Shown here: one piece after another, positions 10,616 to 24,223 of the stretch
Layout: each line of letters starts with the position of its first letter
Numbering within the stretch: the first letter of the stretch is position 1
NCBI GenBank assembly: GCA_023055425.1
Contig: JALGPY010000012.1
Span: forward strand, 12,025,922-12,089,921
Reading direction: 5' to 3'
Length of the DNA stretch: 64,000 nucleotides
DNA from: Linanthus parryae
Lineage: Eukaryota > Streptophyta > Magnoliopsida > Ericales > Polemoniaceae
Notes under the pieces: model-generated
What the model was told of the DNA's origin: nothing
The model's database searches: none
What the model saw: only the letters and a program-made list of their open reading frames with translations
Program-made: the position numbers and the translations under genes

Positions 10616-12046
10616 TGTAGGGTTTTGATTCATGGATCGCGCAAACGGAAGCATAATCAAACAAATAACCATGCAAAGCCCTCCAAGGATCACAAGTCTA
10701 GATGCATAACGATAGTGAAGGTAAGAAATCATAAACACACCTTTGGGTTCTCCTTGATGACTTCAAACGCGAATAGTGTCACGTTCTCTATAGTTGATCC
10801 ACGCCTAGAGTTGTTCCTAGATCTCCCAAACTCCTTGGTGCTAGCCCGGATTAGGAACAGGAAGAACGAATCACGCAAAACGAGACCCAAAAGAGGGCTT
10901 CGGCCTCTTTTGGCCGACGGGGTGAGGGGGCGGCGGCAAGGGGCGGCGTCGGCTCCTTGTTGCTTGCTCTCTCTCTCCTTTGTTCTCTCCCACTCTTGTT
11001 ATGTTCACTAATGAGCATAAGTTATGAGGAAGGAAGGAAGGAGGGTCCTTTATATAGTCCAACAACTCCTTGTTAACTACCTAAAGGACTTATTCTAGTC
11101 CTACTAGAATTCAATTTAGTCCCTTCCTTGCAAATTAGTCCCTACTAAGTTTGCAAGGGTTTGCAAAGTGATCCTTCTAATTAATTAATCCAATTAATTA
11201 ATTCCCAAATCTAGTACAACTCTATATAGCGTGTGACCCCATAGGTTCTATCTAGTTGGTAGCAACTATTTGCTAATATGGAGCGGTTTCTAGCAAAACA
11301 TCCATTCTAGCCAACTAATAGAATAGTCATCTAGACAACCATGTACAAGTAATTGTCTCATCCCTTTGCCTCCATATCCGGATTGGACACGAGACATACA
11401 AGTCACACTCGTATATCCAATCCATAGTTTCTCGATCCATGGAATAGCCTTATTCGTGCAAATAACATCAATATCCTATATTGATTTATTTGAGTCTGGC
11501 CAGACATTCTATAAGTACTATCCTTCGAGTGGCCTAGGATATTTGCTCCCGTTATGTGGGAGGAGAAAATCCTCTCTACGTCCACTACGATCTCTAAGCT
11601 TGCTTCTCATTGTATCCAGTACACGCCTTTATAACTACCCAGTTACGGTGTAGCGTTTAACGCTACCAAGATCACAATGATCCACAACTAGAATATCTAG
11701 TGACTTCAAGTCTAAGGATGACAATACCATTGTACCCGAGAAGCACTTGTGACTCAACATAACATGTATGTAGCCTTCTCGGTGATGGGTCAATCCAGTG
11801 CAACATTCCGTAATGCACACCTATGTGTTGGATCGTGATATCTCCATATCAATCCAACCCCATACTAGTCTATAGATGATTGTCCCATTTAATCATTATA
11901 CTTGACTAGGGATATTTAAGATAAACAACACGATTGTAAATCTAAGGACTTCATTATATTAAATATCCAATAAATAATAAATGAATTTTCTAGCCATATA
12001 CAAATTCATACTAAACTAGATTGCCTCTAGGGCATCTATTCCAACA
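10616..12046 (-). repeat. Element A 5' LTR (1431 bp)
   Basis: It has the same length and termini as 3540-4970 and drives transcription toward lower coordinates. A candidate TATA box on the minus strand is the ctatataaag at about 11049-11058. Confidence 0.93.
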
Positions 12047-12051
12047 ATGGA

Positions 12052-13258
12052 GATATCACGATCCAACACATGGGTATGCATTAGAAGTAATAGAATAATG
12101 GATTGACCCATAACGAGAAGGCTACATACAAGTCATGTAAAGTCACAAGTGCTTCTCGTAGTGACAACACGATTTTGTCATCCTTAGACTTGAAGTTACT
12201 AGATCCTCTAGTTGTGGATTATTGTGTTTTGGCACCGCCAAACGCTACACCGTAACTGGGTAGTAATAAAGGCGTTCGTCGGATACAATAAGGAAGCAAA
12301 CTTGGAGATGGTAGTGACGTAGATAGGATTTGTCCCTCACACAAAACGGGAGTAGATATCCATGGCCACTCGAGGGATGGTGCTCATAGAATGTCTGGCC
12401 AGACTCAGATAAATCAATATAGGATATTGATGTAATCTGCATGGATGAGACTATTCCCAGGATCGAGAAACTTTGGATTGGAGATACGAGTGTCACTTGT
12501 ATGTCTCGTGTCTAACCGGATATAGAGACAAGGGATGAGACAATACCTGCACAAGGTATGTCGGATGACTATTTCTATTAGCTGGGTAGCATGGATGTCT
12601 TCCTAGAGGCCTCTCCATGTTAGTTAACTGTTATTATAAACTAAGTAGAAACCTATAAGGTCACACTCCCTATGGATTAGACCGGACTAGGGAAGTAATT
12701 GTTATGATTAATTAATAAGAAGGGGTCAATACACAGTTACTTGCAAACTTAGTAGGACTAATTTTCAAGTTGTACTAATCCGTACATGAGTAGGATTAGG
12801 TTAGGGGCTTTTATGCAGTCAACAAGGAGTTGTTGGACTATATAAAGGCACTCTTAGATCCTTACCACAACTAATGCTCATAATACATTGAGTTGGAGAG
12901 AGAAAGCAAGCAGAGAGCAAATCTCAAAGAAGACCGAAACCCCCCTTGGGATAGCCCCTACCCCATCGGCCGAACATGGACGACAACCCCTCCTTGCTTC
13001 GTTCTGCGTGATCGTGATCTAATTCCTATTCTTCCTTCAATCCTAGCTAGCACAAAGGCTTGAAGGATCCAGTTTCAATCCTATGAGTGGACTAGCCATA
13101 GAGACGTGAACACAATTTCACATGAGAAGTCATCAAAGGAGACCATAAAGGACTAATCCCTTACTATCGTTATGTAGTCTCTTCCTGTGGTCCTTGGAGG
13201 GTCTTGAACGGATTCATTTATGTTTATTCTGCTGCGTATCCGTTATCAAAACCCCACA
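12052..13258 (+). repeat. Composite B-D, first LTR, right part
   Basis: It continues from 3539 after the element A insertion (gatatcacgatccaac...) and ends CAAAACCCCACA at 13258, directly before a PBS. The tatataaaggc at about 12840 fits the LTR promoter TATA box. Confidence 0.85.
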
Positions 13259-13259
13259 G

Positions 13260-13273
13260 TGGTATCAGAGCCA
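13260..13273 (+). other. Primer-binding site of interior B
   Basis: TGGTATCAGAGCCA, one base after the LTR end. Confidence 0.88.
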
Positions 13274-13275
13274 CA

Positions 13276-14959
13276 GGTCGTAGAGCATAACGTAGTTTAT
13301 GTGTTATGATTTATGTTGTTTTACACTTTAAATTGTTGTTTATCACGTAAAATGGACAAACTAGGCATAATTGATGCAATTAAATATGATCCAATCAAAC
13401 AAGACCTATTTTTACATATGATGTGAATTATTAGTGATTTTGAATCACATAGGTGTTAACTTTGGATCTTGACGTCTAGGGTTTGGGTTTATGCTTGGAA
13501 AGGGATTTTTCAAACATGGAAACAGCTAATCTTGCACAACAAGGCAAGGAGTTGTTTTGGAAACAACTCCATAGAGAGGTTCGGCGCCCCTAGGGACCTC
13601 CCCTCTTGCTTTGCCGCCCAAGAGATGCAAGCCCAAGGGCTTGTGTCAGCCCTAGTGCACGGCTTGGCCACGCATGGGCTAGGAAGACCGGCCCAAGGAC
13701 GTGCCATGGTCCTTTAGGGCTTCGTCCAAATCAATGGAGAACCCTATTGGACTGTTTTGACCCTAGCACATACAAAACCAATTAAAATTGACCAAGCGCG
13801 TTAAAATTGGATCTGAACTGTTTATGTGCATTTCGCATGGTGATTGAATATGGCCTTAGGTTGTGCTTTGTTGTGCATGTTTATTTTGTGGTTTGTTTTA
13901 CGGACTGCGAGCTGATGAAATATTTCTAATAATTAATTAGGTTTTACGGTCTGCGAACTGATATTTTTCCTCTACTTGTGAGATCTTTTTATTTAGTCTA
14001 GTTGCTAGCTAGAATTAGATAAAATAGATAATATACAAGACGTGGAGAAAAATAAGCCTTAAGAAACGGAGAAACCATAAGAAGGCGACAATTTACAAAG
14101 TGCTATGGAGAATGGACCAACAGATGGAGGCACATGGAGATTAGCTTGATATTTTTAGGGTTCATAGATATTCTCATTGGCTTGAGAATATCTTAGATTA
14201 GAGGCCATATCCATATCACATTAATTTTTCTTTTGTGGTTGTTTATTTTTATTGTTTTATTATTTATTGTTGGTGTATGATTGATGCATGCAAAATTGAT
14301 AATAAGATAATTAACAACCCGGATCTTTTATTTGTGAGTTAGCCCAACTCAAAATAAGTAGTTCAGTTGATATGGATCAACAAAAAATTTAAAATTAAAA
14401 GAAAACTCCCTCAATTTAAATACTGTGTTTATCCTTCTCGTTATTTAGACACTCTTCATGATCATGATTATCAAGCTCGTGTGTGCCAAAGCAGGACGAC
14501 TTGGTTTGTTATGATTGTGTTGCGTTTGCACAAGCAAGTAAAGTGCATTTTTTTTTTTTGAGAAAAAATGTGCAATTGTTTAAGTAAGAGGTTGGAGGCA
14601 ACTGGATGATTTTAATAATATTAAAAACTTAGAGGCAACCAATTTGGATTATCCATGGGATGGATAAATAAGGAGTTATTTGCCCAATTAAATCAAGTGT
14701 TGCATGAGGATGAAATTGGAAATTGTTCCTACCTAAATAACTAATTTTGGGTGACTTGCCTAAGAAATCTCAAAAGAAGTGAAATATGGATCTTGGCACC
14801 CACTAGAAAATATAATGACATTTTCCACATCAATATTTGAGGGTTATTAATCCGAGAAAAATAGTGGGAGCTATGTTCAAAAATCTAGCCTTCATTAAAT
14901 ATAGTTATTAAATTCACTAAATACTAAAACTTGTATATTTATCATGTTATAGAATTCCA
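13276..14959 (+). other. Untranslated leader of interior B
   Basis: About 1.7 kb, collinear with the element A leader in reverse orientation. It includes the stem-loop at 13548-13570 (GGAGTTGTTT, loop TGG, AAACAACTCC) and the GAGGTTCGGC block after it. The tttattaatccgagaaaaatagtgggagc region just before gag is also shared with A and D. Confidence 0.7.
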
Positions 14960-17900
14960 ATGGAAAACAACTCATCGAGTTCATCACACTCCCTACGCTC
15001 TGTCATTGAGAATGACAATATTTATGGAACCAACTTCCTAGACTGGTATAGGAAATTGAGAATCGTTCTCAAGAAAGAAAAGAAAATTTACACTCTAGAG
15101 GAAGAAGATCCTCAGGCTCCACAGAAGAATACCGCTGCAGCCCTAAATGCGCATCAAAAGTTCGTTGATGATTCTAATAATGCGGCCTTCCTAATGCTTT
15201 GCACCATGTCCTCTGAGCTCCAGAAGCAACATGAGAACATGGCTGCGTTCGATATGATTGCACACTTGAAGCAGCTCTTTCAAGAGCAGGCCATGTTGAG
15301 AGGTATGAAGTCTCCAAGGCATTTTTCATATGTCATCTTTCAGAGGGAAACCCAGTGGGACCTCATGTACTCCGAATGATCGGGTACTTGGAGAATCTCG
15401 CGCGTCTAGGGTTTCTTATGGGTCAAGAGTTGGCCACAAATCTCGTGTTGTAATCGTTGCAGGAGAGTTATGGACAGTTCATCATGAGCTATAACATGAA
15501 CGAGATCGTGAAATATGTGCCAGATCTACTCAATATGTTGAGGACAGCTGAACAAAGCATCAACAAGAAAAAGGGCAAGGCCATAATGATGGTGCATAAA
15601 GGGAAGGGCAACGTTTTCCTCTACCTCCAAAGGAAAAGGCAAGGCAGTTGCTAAATCCAAGGAAGTTGCTCTTAAGCCTGTTGGTGGCGTTGCCAAGGGC
15701 GTGACTAAGGGTGATTGTCACTACTGCAGTCAATCTGGATACTGGAAAAGGAACTGTCCAAAGTATCTGGAGGATAAAATGCTTGGAATAGTGATTCCAC
15801 CACCACCAAGTATTATTGTTATCGATGTCAATATTACTTGCTCTTCATCTTGGGTATTGGATACTCGATGTGAATCTCACATTTTTCGAAATGTGCAGGA
15901 TCTAAAGATAACTAGGAGATTGGCTAAAGGGGAGATAGATCAGCGTGTTGGGAATGGAGCAAAGGTTGATGCATTGGCTGTTGGCGTGTACGAGCTGTCA
16001 CTGCCTTCAGGATTAGTTTTAGAATTAAATAATTGCTATTTTGTGCTTGCTATGAGCATAAACATTATTTCTTTTTTCTTGTTTGGAAAAGGAAGGTTTT
16101 ACTATTTCAATAAAGGACAATTGTTGCTCCATTTATTTTGATAGTATTCACTATTGTAGTGCGCAATTATTTGATGGTTTGTATATCCTTGATCAAAATA
16201 ATCATGTCTATAACATAAATACCAAGAGGATTAACACAAATGATTTAAATCCTGCTTATCTATGGCACTCTTGTTTAGGCCATATGAACGAGAAACATGT
16301 ATCTTTACTCCGTAAGGATGGATTCCTAGACTCATTTGATTTTAAATCATATGATACATGTGAGGCTTGTTTATTGGCAAAAAATGACAAAGTCCCCTTT
16401 CAATTAGAAAGGTGAGAGGACTAGTGAGCAATTGGCGCTTGTGCATACTGATGTATGTGGCCATCTGTCACTCCTACCAGTGGTGGTTATGTCTAAGTCA
16501 TTACGTTTACTGATGATTTCAGTAGATATGTATTTGTATACCTTATGTAGGCCAAATCTAAATCCTTTGAAAATTTCTAAGAATTCAAGAATGAAGTAGA
16601 GAAGCAACTTGGCAAAAGTATTAAGGATCTACGATCGGATCGTGGAGGAGAGTACTTGAGCCAAGAGTTTGATGACTATATTATAAGTGTGGGATAATAT
16701 CCCAACTCACTCCACCCGGAACACCACAGTGGAATGGCGTGTACGAGAGGAGGAACCGAACAACGTTGGACATGGTTCGGTCTATGATGTGTCAAACTGA
16801 ACTTCCATTATCCTTTTGGGGCTACGCTCTATTGTGTGCAGCTTTCCCCAGTAACCGTGTTCCATCTAAATTGGTCATAAAGACACCACATGATATGTGG
16901 AGTGGGAGGCGTCCCACTGTGTCGTTCATAAAGATTTGGGGGCTGCGATTTCTACGTAAAACGTTTACAATCAGACAAACTCGGGCCTAAGTCGGATAAG
17001 TGTAAATTTGTTGGATACCCTAAGGAAACTAAAGAGTATTACTTTTACAATCCAACTAAGAACAAAGTGTTTGTTGCTCGGTCCGACGTGTTTCTAGAAA
17101 GAAAACTTTTCTCTAAAGAAGCAAGTGGAAGGACTATGGAACTTGAAGAAGTTCAGGAACCACAAACTACTGATCCTGCTATGGAACATGAACAGGAATC
17201 GCAAAATGTTGTGGAGGAACTTGTTGAAGTAACACAAGAGCTTCGTAGGTCTAGTAGAGTGTGCAAGGAGCCAGAGAGGTATGGACTTCTCGTGACAAAG
17301 ACTGGTGACACGATGCTCATAAATGATGAGCCTACTACCTATGGAGAGGCCATGAAAGGGCCTGACTCTCAGAAGTGGGGCAAAGCCATGAAATCAAATA
17401 TGGAATCCATGTATACCAACAAAGGATGGACTTTGGTGGAACCACCCCAAGGGGCACGGCCCATAGGGTGCAAGTGGGTCTTCAAGAGGAAGACCGACAT
17501 GGATGGTAAAGTGATTACTATAAGGGCCGATTGGTGGCAAAAGGATTCATACAGGTTCATGGTATAGACGATGATGAAACCTTTTCACCAATCGCAATGA
17601 CCAAATCCATCCGAATCCTACTTGCTGTTGCAGCTTACTACGACTATGAGATTTGGCAGATGGATGTCAGAACAGCGTTTCGGTATGGAAACCTCCTCGA
17701 GGATGTGTGCATGACACAACATGAGGGTTTTGTGGATCCAGATCATGCAAATAAAGTTGTAAGCTACAAAAATCCATTTATGGATTAAAGCAAGCTTCTA
17801 GGAGTTGGAATCGACGTTTTGATGAAGCAATCAAAGAGTTTGACTTCATCAAGAACGAATATGAATCTTGTGTCTACAAGAAGGTTAGTTGGCGCTCTGT

Positions 17901-18905
17901 TGCTTTTCTGGTCTTGTATGTGGATGACATACTACTAATTGGAAACAACATTCCCATGATGCAATCTATGAAAGATTGGCTAGGAAAGTGTTTCTCAATG
18001 AAATACTTAGGGGAAGAAGCTTATATACTTGGAATCAAGATCTATAGAGATGGATTGAGGAAGTTGTTAGGCCTAAGTCAAAGTACATATATCGACAAGG
18101 TGTTGAATCGGTTCAACATGAAATATTCCAGGAAGGGATTCTTGCCCATGTCGCATGGAATCACTCTTTCGAAGAGTGATTGTCCTTCCAATGAGATTGA
18201 GAAGGAACACATGAGTAGGATACCATATGCCTCGGCCATAGGATCCATTATGTATTATATGTTATGTACTAGACCAGATATGTCATACGCGTTGAGTATG
18301 ACAAGCAGATATCAGTATAATCCGAGTGAGAGTCCCTGGATAGCAGTTAAGAGAATCCTAAAGTACTTGAGAAGAACTAAGGATGCATTCTTTATCTATG
18401 GAGGGGAGGAAGAGTTGCGTGTAAGGGGTCACACAGATGCTCGCTTGCAAACCGACATAGATGATTTCATATCGCAGTCGGCATTTGTGTATTGCCTGAA
18501 TGGAGGAGCTATGAGCTGGAAGAGTTCCAAGAAAGAGACGGTTGCTAATTCTACAACTGAGGCTAAGTACGTTGATGCAAGTGACGCAGAAAAGGAAGCT
18601 GCTTGGATTAGGAAGTTGATGACTAAACTTGGTGTGGTTCCTAGTATTGTGGATCCAATAGAGCTATATTGTGACAACGCTGGGGCGATCGCACAATCAA
18701 AGGAACCCTGGTCACACCATAATCCAAACACGTACTCAGAAAGTTCCATCTTATTCGAGATATCGTCAATAGAGGAGATGTGAAGATATGCAAGATTCCT
18801 ACATATGAGAATCTGTCAGATCCACTTACAAAGCCGCTTATTCAGCGCCAGCATGAAGGGCACTCTAGGTCTATGGGCCTACGGGATGCGCCAGATTGGC
18901 TCTAG
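14960..18905 (+). pseudogene. Degenerate copia gag-pol of interior B
   Basis: It is homologous along its length to the element A polyprotein but split into many frames. Recognisable parts are gag (ATG at 14960), the zinc knuckle CHYCSQSGYWKRNC at about 15717-15758, a protease with DTR in place of DTG, integrase (14-kb frames 16083-16415 and 16739-16990, which keeps NGVYERRN), RT with YVDD at about 17917-17928, and RNase H ending at 18905. Key lesions are a one-base loss near 15296 in gag, TAA for the CAA codon at about 15450, TAG at about 16407 and a lost G near 16461. These four also occur in interior D. The zinc-knuckle frame and the RT frame are on different registers, so no polyprotein can be made. 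Confidence 0.88.
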
Positions 18906-18908
18906 TTC

Positions 18909-18919
18909 AAGGGGGAGAC
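18909..18919 (+). other. Polypurine tract of interior B
   Basis: AAGGGGGAGAC lies immediately before the LTR start TGTTGG at 18920. Confidence 0.8.
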
Positions 18920-19937
18920 TGTTGGAATAGGTGCCCTAGATGCAATCTTTTTTAGTATGGATAGTGATTTTGGCTAGAAACATTTATTGTATTATTTATG
19001 CGGATATTTAATATAATGAATTCCTTAGATTGCAAATATGTTTTTATCTTAAATATCACTTGTCAATTATATTAATTAACAGAACGATCAACTATAGACT
19101 AGTATGGGGTTGGATTAATATGGAGATATCACGATCCAACACATCGGTAAGCATGAGGAGCAATAGCATACTGGATTGACACATAACGAGAAGGCTACAT
19201 ACAAGTATGTAAAGTCACAAGTGCTTCTCGTAGTGAAAACGGTATTGTCATCCTTAGACTTGAAGTCACTAGATCCTGTAGTTTTGGATTATTGTGTTTT
19301 GACATCGTCAAACGCTACACCGTAACTGGGTAGTAATAAAGGCGTTCGTCGAATACAATAAGGAAGCAAGCTTAGAGATGGTAGTGACGTAGATTGGATT
19401 TGTCCCTCCTACATAACGGGAGTAGATATCCATGACCACTCGAGGGATGGTGCTCATAGAATGTCTGGCCAGACTCAGATAAATCAATATAGGAAATTGA
19501 ATTTATCTGCATGTATGAGACTATTCCGAGGATCGAGAAACTATGGATTAGATATACGAGTGTGACTTGTATGTCTCGTGTCCAATCTGGATATAGAGAC
19601 AAAGGGATGAGACAATACTTGTGCAAGGTATGTCGGATGACTATTTCTATTAGTTGGATAGCATGGATGTCTTGCTAGAGGCCGCTCCATGTTAGTAAAT
19701 TGTTACTACCAACTAAGTAGAAACATATGGGGTCACACTCCCTATGGATTAGACCCGACTAACGAAGTAATTAATATGATTAATTAATAAGACGGATCAA
19801 TACGCAACGACTTGCAAACTTAGTAGGACTAATTTGCAAGTTGGACTAATCCGTACATGAGTAGGATTAGGATAGCGGCTTTTATGCAGTCAACAAGGAG
19901 CTTTTGGAGTATATAAAAGAACTCCTAGCTTACTTCG
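18920..19937 (+). repeat. Middle LTR of composite B-D, 3' end missing
   Basis: It begins TGTTGGAATAGGTGCC and aligns with the other family LTRs up to tcctagcttacttc at about 19936, where the Athila-like LTR begins. The last roughly 0.4 kb of the LTR, the following PBS and most of the leader of interior D are absent from the window. Confidence 0.8.
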
Positions 19938-21514
19938 TGACACGCTTTCTTACGTGTTACCGCAAGTGCACACTTCAAGTAATATAGAGTGAGTATATTT
20001 AATACTCGTGTTGTCGAATCCCAAGGGGACAAGCTCCAGATCATTTAGTTATAGTATTAGTTAAGAGTGAAATAACCGGGATGAATGAAGTAAGAATTGT
20101 GAGGTTGCCACCCCCAATCAAGTGGCTGTATTGAAATAACAAAAAGATATAATTGAACATGGTTTAATTAAGTATGGAGAGGGACTAGGCTATCTATGGA
20201 TCACCTAGCATTGTTATAAAATTCCGGATATTGTTTTGAAACACGCTAATCCTAACTCAGTTATGCCAGGTAACTAGTCACTACGATCTTCTCTCGATCT
20301 CACGTAGTCCTACATCGCGGTCTATTACATGTGATGTCGGTCCACTATCGTCTACCAAATGGCCAATCCTATTCAAATCACCTCTCAGTCTCATTGATTT
20401 AGAATTGTGTTCATGTTCTCTATCACCCTAGGCTAAGTATCCGTCGAGCACTCCACCTAAGTACTAACAATTCCGGGTAGCTACTCCATTGTTGCTAAGG
20501 ATTAAGCATAGAACATGAACAATAACTAAACTAAATTAAACATTAAGTAAGATAACATAATCATGAAGAAAAATCATACTCTAATGGCCATTCATCTCAT
20601 AAATAGAGTGTGTCAATAACCCTAGTTCAACAATACACCAAAAGACTTGAAGAATCGTAACAATCATTAATCCAAAACATGTATCAATCTCAATAATCCG
20701 GAAAAGATGTCTAATCATAACCCTAGGCTCTCCATAGATCCTAGAAAAGTATCTAGCTGCTCATAACAATGAGAAGATACACACGTTTCTCCATAGATAA
20801 TGAAAGAGAAGAGAAGAAGTGATCAAACGGTGAAATCGCCAAAGCTCCGACGAATCCGTGCAATCCCCAAGCTCGAAGCTGCTCTCCAATGGTGTCCTGT
20901 GCGTCTCTGATGTCTCTCTAGGTCGTATATCACGTTTTTTACCAGCTGGGGCGAGATTTGAATGTAACTTGGCAGAAATTGTATTTCAGCCCCTCCAGTT
21001 TGTAATTCTCGGACAGAATTGTAAGCTGATCTTGCGCATGCCACATCTCCCTCATCCGGACTCGTATTTGGGCCTACCATATATCATTGGAAATATATGG
21101 ATGTCTAATTTCAAATGGAGCAGGCCTTGCTCCCAAATTGTTTGAATATTTTCCTGAGCACCGAAAATAGTGAAGGCTGGTCCTGAGTGACTTCCAAACT
21201 TTGATTCCTTTTTGCATTTTCTTTTCTCCTCTTCATCCACCTCCATTCCAAGCATATTCAAGCCTCTCATAAGCTCCATTTCACCTATTTTACATTATCA
21301 CAATACTAAACAACATGTGCAATTATCTTCGCAAATATGAGAGAAAACATGCGCGAATAAGCTAGAAACTACACTTTTCAGTCTTAGGCTTGTAAATCAT
21401 CAATTTCACATATTTGTGCACATATACCATATAAATCATGTGAAATAATCCTAATTCAAGTGGTAAGAAAGTATCATAATAACTCCTAAATGAGAGTTAT
21501 CAAATACCCCCACA
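19938..21514 (-). repeat. Athila-like 3' LTR
   Basis: It is collinear with 26233-27804, with numerous substitutions and small indels, so the insertion is clearly older than element A. The ends are tgacacgctttcttacg on the left and tatcaaatacccccaca on the right. Confidence 0.85.
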
Positions 21515-23930
21515 CTTACCTTTTGCTAGTCCCGAGCAACCCTTTCTTCAAAGACTCACGTATATCTTTACTTTGCCTTGGACACAACGACTCAAACACC
21601 CGACTATGAAATCTACATGACTATAAACAATGCAACTCGATTATAAACAATGCAACAAAGTAAAAAAAACACTATATTTTTTTCTTTTTTTAGTTAGAGA
21701 TTGGGAAATCTCAAAAAGCAAATCGACATGTCATAAGGCTCTCATATTCCCTAAAAGATTCTACAAATTTGGTGATCGGTACAACTTGCGGCCAGTTTCA
21801 TCAGACAGAACGGGCACGAACACAAAATAAGTTTCTTCCGCACATTCATCAGACGCATCCCTAGCACCTACCATCCGAGCTATTTATCCGCGGGTTAAAT
21901 TGTTCATGGCTTAGGACGGGTAGGATAGGATATTTAGAAGCGCAGTCCTATACGTCATGATATAACTCAAAAAACCTGATTCTCACACTCCCTCACCAAA
22001 ATCCAAGGAACCCCACCGAATCTACTACTCCGGCCCTCATTCCCTCAATCTTGGTGCAACATCGTTCTCGCGGCCACAAATGTGAATAAGTGATCAAAAC
22101 TCATAGCTCATCTCCTCGGTCTTCATGAAGTTTAATTTCCGGCTCCCTATTCCATTTCAATTTCCATTTCTGTTTTATCTATTTTTTTTTCATTTACAAC
22201 ATATAAGCACATGGAGACACCAATACGATAGTAATATCCAAGGAGATCAAATATCACAATAGATACCGTGGGGATGGAATGTGTCAAATCAACGATGTAA
22301 TCAATATATGTCGACACCCCCACACTCATTGTAAAGCATCTCACGAACCCGGTAGTCAATGTAACACGTGCTAATTCCAACCAATCCTCCTCATCACCTA
22401 AGATGCAGAAAATATAAATGAATCACAAGCACATCCTCCTATAAGATCAACCAATTCCACCCATATCGTGCTGAAAGAATGTCACGCACTACGACACTCC
22501 ACCCGTGATCGTGATGTATGGACAGGACTCACCGCCACACCAAAGTGTGTTGCCGTCTCTATCTTACCCTCACATCCCCTCAAAAGATGACATGTAAGAG
22601 TATCCGCTCAAGATGTATAATATCAGCTCACCCTCAACGAACATCCCTAACTCAACTCCCTCTATCATGACGCATAGGAAGGGACCATTCTAACTAGTGA
22701 TGAAGGTTACAAGGAATGGCTTCCTAGGCTAGAGGCTGTGAATCAAAGGGGTAAATGGATCAAATTTGGGTAACTAGCGGACCTAGGCGATGGAGACAGG
22801 ATGTGAGGTCCCCATAAAAATCACTCGCACAGCTGTTCCGTTGCCACTACGAGGAGGGTTGACGACTACCTAATTGACGGTGGTGTAGCGCTAATAGGAT
22901 AACTAGACAGCTACTCAAAATTCTCGAGTGCATTGGCCCTATAGCCTTTCTACTCCAGATTCTCGCGTCTACCTCACCTCAGATTTTCATACTACCTAGG
23001 GAAAACTATCATTAAGCCCTCTCCACATTTACTCTCTTCAATTGCCCTTTCTCAAAAAATCAATTTTTAGGATTTTTCTTGTTTTTTTTTCGTTTTTTTT
23101 TTTAGGATTTTTCTTGTTTTTTTTTAATTTTTTTTCGACACTATATGTAACTGCCCAACTTGATTAACCAACAACAAATGGTAGGTAGACTCAATAATTA
23201 AAAGTGCAACAATAGTATACAATGCATAAAATAAACGTGTACATGCAAAACTAACCGACTCGACATCTACATGCAAACTCGACTCACTAGACTACATGTA
23301 ACAAGGTTATGCAAGTTTAGACTAGTAAAGATATATGTAAACCCCCCCCCCCACACACACACACTTGAGATAATCATTGTCCTCAATGATCCTAAGGAGA
23401 ACCCCTAAGTAAACGATTCCCAAGTGCAAAGAAGAGAGAAGAAGAAAATCAAGTGTAGCAGACAATTTCGGGCCGAAATGGAGTGTATTTCGGGCCAAAA
23501 TGAAATCCATTTCGGGCGGAAATGGTTTGGAAAATCCAAAACAGAAAGCATTTTTCAATTCGGGCCGAAGTGAATGGGATTTCGGGCCGAAATAGAATAC
23601 ATTTCGAGCCGAAATCAAGCTGATTTCGGGCCAAAATGCTTCTATTTCGGGTCAAAATGCTTCTATTTCGGGCCAAAATCCACCGGGACTAACCTCGTTT
23701 TTTCTTTGATTTGCACCCTTTGTTGGACTCCGAGGAATGTTCTACACCTCCAGAAAGGGAATCTAACACCTACGCTTTCTTTTTCATTCCTGCACGCTCA
23801 ATTCAAATGTCAGAGCTCTCTCTCTCTCATCTCTCTCAATCAATTACAAAGAACTTAACAACACAAACTACACCAATTATCAAAAATCCTACTCTACATT
23901 GGGTTGCCTCCCAAGAAGCGCTTGTAATTT
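21515..23930 (-). other. Athila-like 3' noncoding region
   Basis: About 2.4 kb lie between the coding relics and the 3' LTR. It holds no long frame. It includes T-rich runs near 22172-22192 and 23077-23135, a C-run followed by an AC repeat at 23343-23364, and the palindromic array at 23465-23690. Athila-group elements typically carry a long region, sometimes with an env-like gene, in this place; I see no env-like frame here. Confidence 0.6.
23465..23690. repeat. Array of ATTTCGGGCCGAAAT-type palindromes
   Basis: Roughly nine to ten copies of a 14-15-base motif (ATTTCGGGCCGAAAT, a near-perfect palindrome, with ccaaaat and gcggaaat variants) are spaced about 20-30 bases apart. The tightest part, 23618-23690, repeats almost head to tail. 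Confidence 0.75.
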
Positions 23931-24223
23931 AAGGTCGACGGCCCGACCCAGTTACCTGTGCCACCTCACGAGGATGGTCTGGCACATTGTGCCGCTTCCA
24001 GCTTAGCTTCCCTATGCTGAATTTGAAGCACTGCTTCATGTGCTTGCACAGCTGGTGGCTTGTTCCTTTCCCAGTAGTCAGGTGGATCATCTTGCGATAA
24101 ATCAGGAAGTTTTCGCTTCACTTGTACAGCAAATGGAACCCCTAGCTTATGCTTTCACGAGTACTGAGTTGTTGGTTTGAAGACCCGAAAAGTATCCATG
24201 TCCTCATGTGCCCTCATAAACAA
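23931..24223 (-). pseudogene. Remnant coding sequence downstream of the Athila-like protease
   Basis: The minus frame continues past the protease with scattered stops and ends in an LNYKRFLGGNPM-like stretch (gcgcttcttgggaggcaaccc on the opposite strand, about 23900-23920). I know that phrase from the 3' regions of Athila-type elements. The RT-RNase H-integrase block expected between protease and this phrase is absent, which places a deletion here. Confidence 0.5.

Larger units (their letters stand above)
3540..12046 (-). mobile_element. Angela/BARE-like copia retrotransposon, near-intact (element A)
   Basis: The element is 8.5 kb, with 1431-bp LTRs at both ends (3540-4970 and 10616-12046) and a perfect 5-bp target duplication ATGGA (3535-3539 and 12047-12051). 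It has a PPT next to the left LTR, a PBS next to the right LTR, and a single long gag-pol frame. My base-by-base reading finds 16 substitutions and no indels between the LTRs (about 1.1 %), making it the youngest datable insertion in the stack. It sits inside the first LTR of composite B-D. Confidence 0.93.
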
